Positions 5,875 to 8,526 of a DNA stretch of 8,526 nt are shown here, piece after piece. The notes beneath the pieces are model-generated. The model was not told where the DNA came from, ran no database searches, and saw only the letters and a list, made by a program, of their open reading frames with translations. Where the stretch lies: assembly GCA_050010575.1 (NCBI GenBank), contig JBEKKU010000101.1, positions 1-8,526 of the forward strand, read 5' to 3'. The first letter of the stretch is position 1, and each line of letters starts with the position of its first letter. Origin of the DNA: Palsa-1188 sp050010575. Lineage in GTDB: Bacteria; Bacillota; DSM-12270; Thermacetogeniales; Thermacetogeniaceae. A program made the translations under genes and the position numbers.

Positions 5875-7152
5875 CTACTTCCTCCATTCGTGGTTTAGGG
5901 CGCGGTGAGCGATGTCCCGCCGGAAGTGCATTCCCTCGAAATATATGCCATCGACTCCCTGGTAGGCACGCCGGACCGCCTCCTCGATGGTGTTGCCCAG
6001 AGCGGTAACATTCAGCACCCGCCCACCGGCGGTGACCAGGTGGCTCCCGGATTGACTGGTGCCGGAGTGAAAAACGAGGATATCCGGTGGGACCTGTCCA
6101 AGCCCGGAGATCACTTTGCCTTTTTCGTACGGGCCTGGATATCCTCCTGAGGCTATCACCACGCAAGCTGCCGGGCGCGGGTCCCACTCCAGTTCGATTT
6201 CCGACAGCCTTGCCGACAGCACCGCTTCCAGCACTTCCAATAAGTCGTTGCGCAGGCGAGGGATCACTACCTGGGTTTCCGGGTCGCCAAAGCGGCAGTT
6301 GAACTCCAGCACATAAGGCCCCCCAGCGGTGATCATCAGCCCGGCGTAGATAACTCCCCGGTAGATGATGCCGTCACGCTGCAGCCCATGTATCAGAGGC
6401 GCCAGGACCTCGGAGCAGACCTGCTCGTGCAGCGACGGTGAATATACCGGGGGCGGTGAGTAAGCTCCCATGCCGCCGGTGTTGGGGCCGGAATCCCCAT
6501 CACCGGCGCGCTTGTGGTCCTGGGAGGCCACCATCGGCAACACGGTGTGGCCATCGGTAAAAGCCAGCACGCTGACCTCTTCCCCCTCCAGGCGCTCCTC
6601 GATGATCACGGCATCTCCTGCTCCACCAAAGGCCTTCTCCTTCATGATCAGGCGCACGGCATCCTCTGCTTCTGCCTGATTATCTGCCACGATCACGCCC
6701 TTGCCTGCGGCCAGGCCATCGGCCTTGACGACGCATGGCCCCGCCAGTGACCGGACATAACGGCAAGCAGGCTCATATTCCCTGAAGAGCTGGAAAGCTG
6801 CCGTGGGGATCCCGTATCGCCTCATGGCTTCCTTGGCAAACACCTTGCTGCCCTCCAGCTGGGCGGCCCTGGCGCTGGGGCCGAAAACCCGCAACCCGGA
6901 GGCCTCGAACAGGTCGACGATCCCGGCTACCAACGGGGCCTCAGGACCCACCACCGTCAGATCGATCTTTTCCTTCAGGGTAAAGTCGCGCAGCCCGTTG
7001 ATCTCCTCTGGCTTGTAGGGAATGCACTCGGCGTCTCCCGCAATGCCCCCGTTTCCAGGAGCACAGTAGATCTCTGTAAGGCGCGGGCTCTGCTTCAGCT
7101 TCCAGATCAGGGCGTGCTCCCGACCTCCGCCGCCGACCACCAGTACCTTCAT
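5875..7152 (-). CDS. purD: Phosphoribosylamine-glycine ligase (GARS)
   Basis: A 425-residue ATP-grasp enzyme that joins glycine to 5-phosphoribosylamine using ATP, giving glycinamide ribonucleotide, the second step of de novo purine synthesis in the cytoplasm. The N-terminal domain opens with MKVLVVGGGGREHAL (1-15) and includes TVVGPEAPLVAG (66-77). The ATP-grasp core has VVKADGLAAGKGV (141-153), GPNTGGMGAYSP (222-233) and EFNCRFGDPETQ (283-294), whose acidic and Asn residues bind the magnesium-ATP. A C-terminal domain from about 325 holds GYPGPYEKG. Length is typical for the family, and it is not fused to purM or purN domains. The ATG at 7152 follows a strong AGGAGGAG. It lies 42 nt downstream of purH, the order found in Bacillus-type pur operons, and is followed immediately by the HD gene. 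Confidence 0.98.
   Translation of the reverse strand: MKVLVVGGGGREHALIWKLKQSPRLTEIYCAPGNGGIAGDAECIPYKPEEINGLRDFTLKEKIDLTVVGPEAPLVAGIVDLFEASGLRVFGPSARAAQLEGSKVFAKEAMRRYGIPTAAFQLFREYEPACRYVRSLAGPCVVKADGLAAGKGVIVADNQAEAEDAVRLIMKEKAFGGAGDAVIIEERLEGEEVSVLAFTDGHTVLPMVASQDHKRAGDGDSGPNTGGMGAYSPPPVYSPSLHEQVCSEVLAPLIHGLQRDGIIYRGVIYAGLMITAGGPYVLEFNCRFGDPETQVVIPRLRNDLLEVLEAVLSARLSEIELEWDPRPAACVVIASGGYPGPYEKGKVISGLGQVPPDILVFHSGTSQSGSHLVTAGGRVLNVTALGNTIEEAVRRAYQGVDGIYFEGMHFRRDIAHRALNHEWRK
5881..5885 (-). promoter_or_regulatory. Ribosome binding site of the HD gene, inside the end of purD
   Basis: GGAGG on the minus strand, 7 nt before the TTG start at 5873, lies over the last codons of purD. It supports both the rare TTG start and translational coupling to purD. 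Confidence 0.85.
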
Positions 7153-7156
7153 GCTT

Positions 7157-7164
7157 CTCCTCCT
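7157..7164 (-). promoter_or_regulatory. Ribosome binding site of purD
   Basis: AGGAGGAG on the minus strand ends 4 nt before the ATG at 7152 and fixes the purD start. The rest of the 42-nt gap between purH and purD holds only a weak 5-bp inverted repeat (TTGGC/GCCAA) and no terminator. Confidence 0.85.
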
Positions 7165-7194
7165 AGCTTGGCGCCCAATGCCAACCTATCTGAA

Positions 7195-8526
7195 TTAGTG
7201 TTTGAAATGGCGGCTTCCCGTAAAGACCATCGCCAGGCCGGCGGCGTCGGCAGCCTCGATCGCTTCCTGATCCCGCACCGATCCGCCCGGTTGGATGATC
7301 GCCGCTACGCCGGCGGTGGCGGCGCTGCGCACGGTGTCGTCAAAGGGCAGGTAGCCGTCCGATGCCAGCACCGCGCCTTTGGCTCGCTCACCCGCCTTGG
7401 CCAGAGCGATATTGACGGCGTCAATCCGGCTCACCTGTCCCTGGCCGATGCCCAGGGTGGTGCGCCCATTGGCAATGACGATCCCGTTGGAAGTCACGTG
7501 CTTGGCTACGGCCCAGGCAAACAGAAGATCGGCCCACTGGTCCGCAGATGGCTCCTGCCTGGTGACCACCCGGCAGGACTGCCTGACCTGATCCAGATCC
7601 AAGGGCGGATCCGGCTCCTGAAGCAGGAAGCCTCCACTCACCCGCTTATAATCCAGTTCCCGGGGCAGGCCCTGTTCTCCGGTAGCCAGGAGGCGCAGAT
7701 TATGCTTGCTGTTCAGCGCCACTAAGGCCTCCTCGCTGAAGGAGGGGGCGATCACCGCCTCAAAGAAGGTCTCCCGGATGGCCTCTGCAGTTGCCTGGTC
7801 GACAGGGCGGTTCAGACCGACGATGCCGCCATAGGCAGCCACTGCATCAGCTTCCCGGGCCACCCTGAAGGCTTCGGCCAGGGTCGGTGCGCAGGCCACA
7901 CCCGAGGGTTTGTTATGCTTGATGACCACCGCTGCAGTGGCCTGGAATTCCGAAGCGATCCGCAGGGCGGCGTCCAGGTCGAGAATGTTGTTGAAAGATA
8001 GCTCTTTCCCCTGAAGTTGGCGGGCTCCTGCCAGGCCCTGCGGCGCACCTGTCTCCTCCCGGTAGAAGGCAGCCCGCTGGTGCGGGTTCTCTCCATAGCG
8101 CAGGCCGCACAGTTTGCTCAGAGGCAGCACCTTCCGGGAGGGGAATTGCTGTTCTTTTGGAGCGCCGGCCAACACCGCTGTCATAGCAGCATCTGTCCCT
8201 GCATCGTCATAGCTGTAGAGGTAATTGGCAATGGCAGTGTCATAGGCGGCGGTGTGCCAGAATACCTCCCGGGCCAGACGGAGCCGGGTCATCGGGCTGG
8301 TATCACCCTGTGACCGCAACTCGGCGATCACTTCACGGTAGCGCTCGGGGTTGACGACCACCGTCACCCTGGCAAAGTTCTTGGCGGCAGCCCGCAACAG
8401 GGATGGCCCACCGATATCGATCTGCTCGATCGCCTGCGCCAGAGTGACATCGCCCCGGGCAATGGTCTCCTGAAACGGGTACAGGTTGACCACCACCAGA
8501 TCGATCAGCTCTATCCCCAACCGGTC
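7195..8526 (-). CDS. purH: Bifunctional AICAR formyltransferase/IMP cyclohydrolase, 5' end outside window
   Basis: PurH catalyses the last two steps of IMP synthesis: formylation of AICAR from 10-formyl-tetrahydrofolate, then ring closure of FAICAR to IMP. The 443 codons present cover the end of the N-terminal cyclohydrolase domain (IDLVVVNLYPF, DIGGPSLLRAAAKNF) and the whole transformylase domain. Motifs seen include LRYGENPHQRAAFY, VVIKHNKPSGVA with the catalytic Lys-His pair (about 7915-7920), IGQGQVSRIDAV, ASDGYLPFDDTV and IIQPGGSVRDQE, with the classic ending MVFTGSRHFKH. With a family length near 510-520, roughly 70 residues are missing beyond the right edge. The frame is open to the last base, so this is a window cut rather than a truncated gene. 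The stop is TAA at 7195-7197. A common spelling around the catalytic pair is KHxNPCG; here it is KHNKPSG, a modest variation. Confidence 0.97.
   Translation of the reverse strand, partial: DRLGIELIDLVVVNLYPFQETIARGDVTLAQAIEQIDIGGPSLLRAAAKNFARVTVVVNPERYREVIAELRSQGDTSPMTRLRLAREVFWHTAAYDTAIANYLYSYDDAGTDAAMTAVLAGAPKEQQFPSRKVLPLSKLCGLRYGENPHQRAAFYREETGAPQGLAGARQLQGKELSFNNILDLDAALRIASEFQATAAVVIKHNKPSGVACAPTLAEAFRVAREADAVAAYGGIVGLNRPVDQATAEAIRETFFEAVIAPSFSEEALVALNSKHNLRLLATGEQGLPRELDYKRVSGGFLLQEPDPPLDLDQVRQSCRVVTRQEPSADQWADLLFAWAVAKHVTSNGIVIANGRTTLGIGQGQVSRIDAVNIALAKAGERAKGAVLASDGYLPFDDTVRSAATAGVAAIIQPGGSVRDQEAIEAADAAGLAMVFTGSRHFKH

Noticed and set aside
7168..7184. TTGGC/GCCAA inverted repeat between purH and purD
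   Set aside because: Only 5 bp of stem with a 7-nt loop and no T-run, so it is too weak to call a terminator or attenuator.
7114..7725. 203-codon plus-strand open frame opposite purH
   Set aside because: It lies opposite the highly conserved purH C-terminal half, whose codons explain the open frame; the translation shows no domain.

Overview
The window (8526 bp, GC-rich by eye) looks like chromosomal DNA of an endospore-forming Bacillota, most likely a Clostridia lineage with fairly high GC (Peptococcaceae/Moorella/Desulfotomaculum-like). The evidence is a GerA-type spore germinant receptor operon, strong AAGGAGG-type ribosome binding sites, and a purH-purD pair in the order found at the end of Gram-positive pur operons. 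The taxonomic guess is inference; no rRNA or other marker is present.

Plus strand, 1-5205: a tightly packed unit of six genes. It starts with the 3' end of a small heat-shock protein (Hsp20/alpha-crystallin) gene and a complete second Hsp20-like gene. These are followed by a germinant receptor cassette: an A subunit (GerA/GerKA family), a B subunit (GerAB/GerKB spore permease family), a C subunit (Ger(x)C lipoprotein) and a 58-residue two-helix membrane protein that fits the 'D subunit' position of some ger operons. From the second hsp20 gene onward every junction overlaps (4, 11, 4 and 4 bp), so the chaperone gene and the receptor genes are probably co-transcribed and translationally coupled. 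The receptor would sit in the spore inner membrane and respond to small-molecule germinants. Its co-expressed sHsps would be made in the developing spore and could help assemble or protect it, which is inference.

Minus strand, 8526-5214: purH (5' end outside the window), purD and an HD-domain phosphohydrolase, read right to left. PurD catalyses an early step and PurH the last two steps of de novo IMP synthesis. The HD gene starts with TTG one base after the purD stop, with its ribosome binding site inside the purD 3' end, so it is the distal gene of the same operon.

The two operons converge with only 8 bp between stop codons, at a small AT-rich inverted repeat. No gene-free stretch exceeds about 75 bp. 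No tRNA, rRNA, CRISPR array, insertion sequence or phage gene was seen. The most interesting points are the sHsp-germination operon, the unlisted small D-like gene, the Gly-rich/quadruplex-prone stretch and long linker in the C subunit, and the HD hydrolase coupled to purD.
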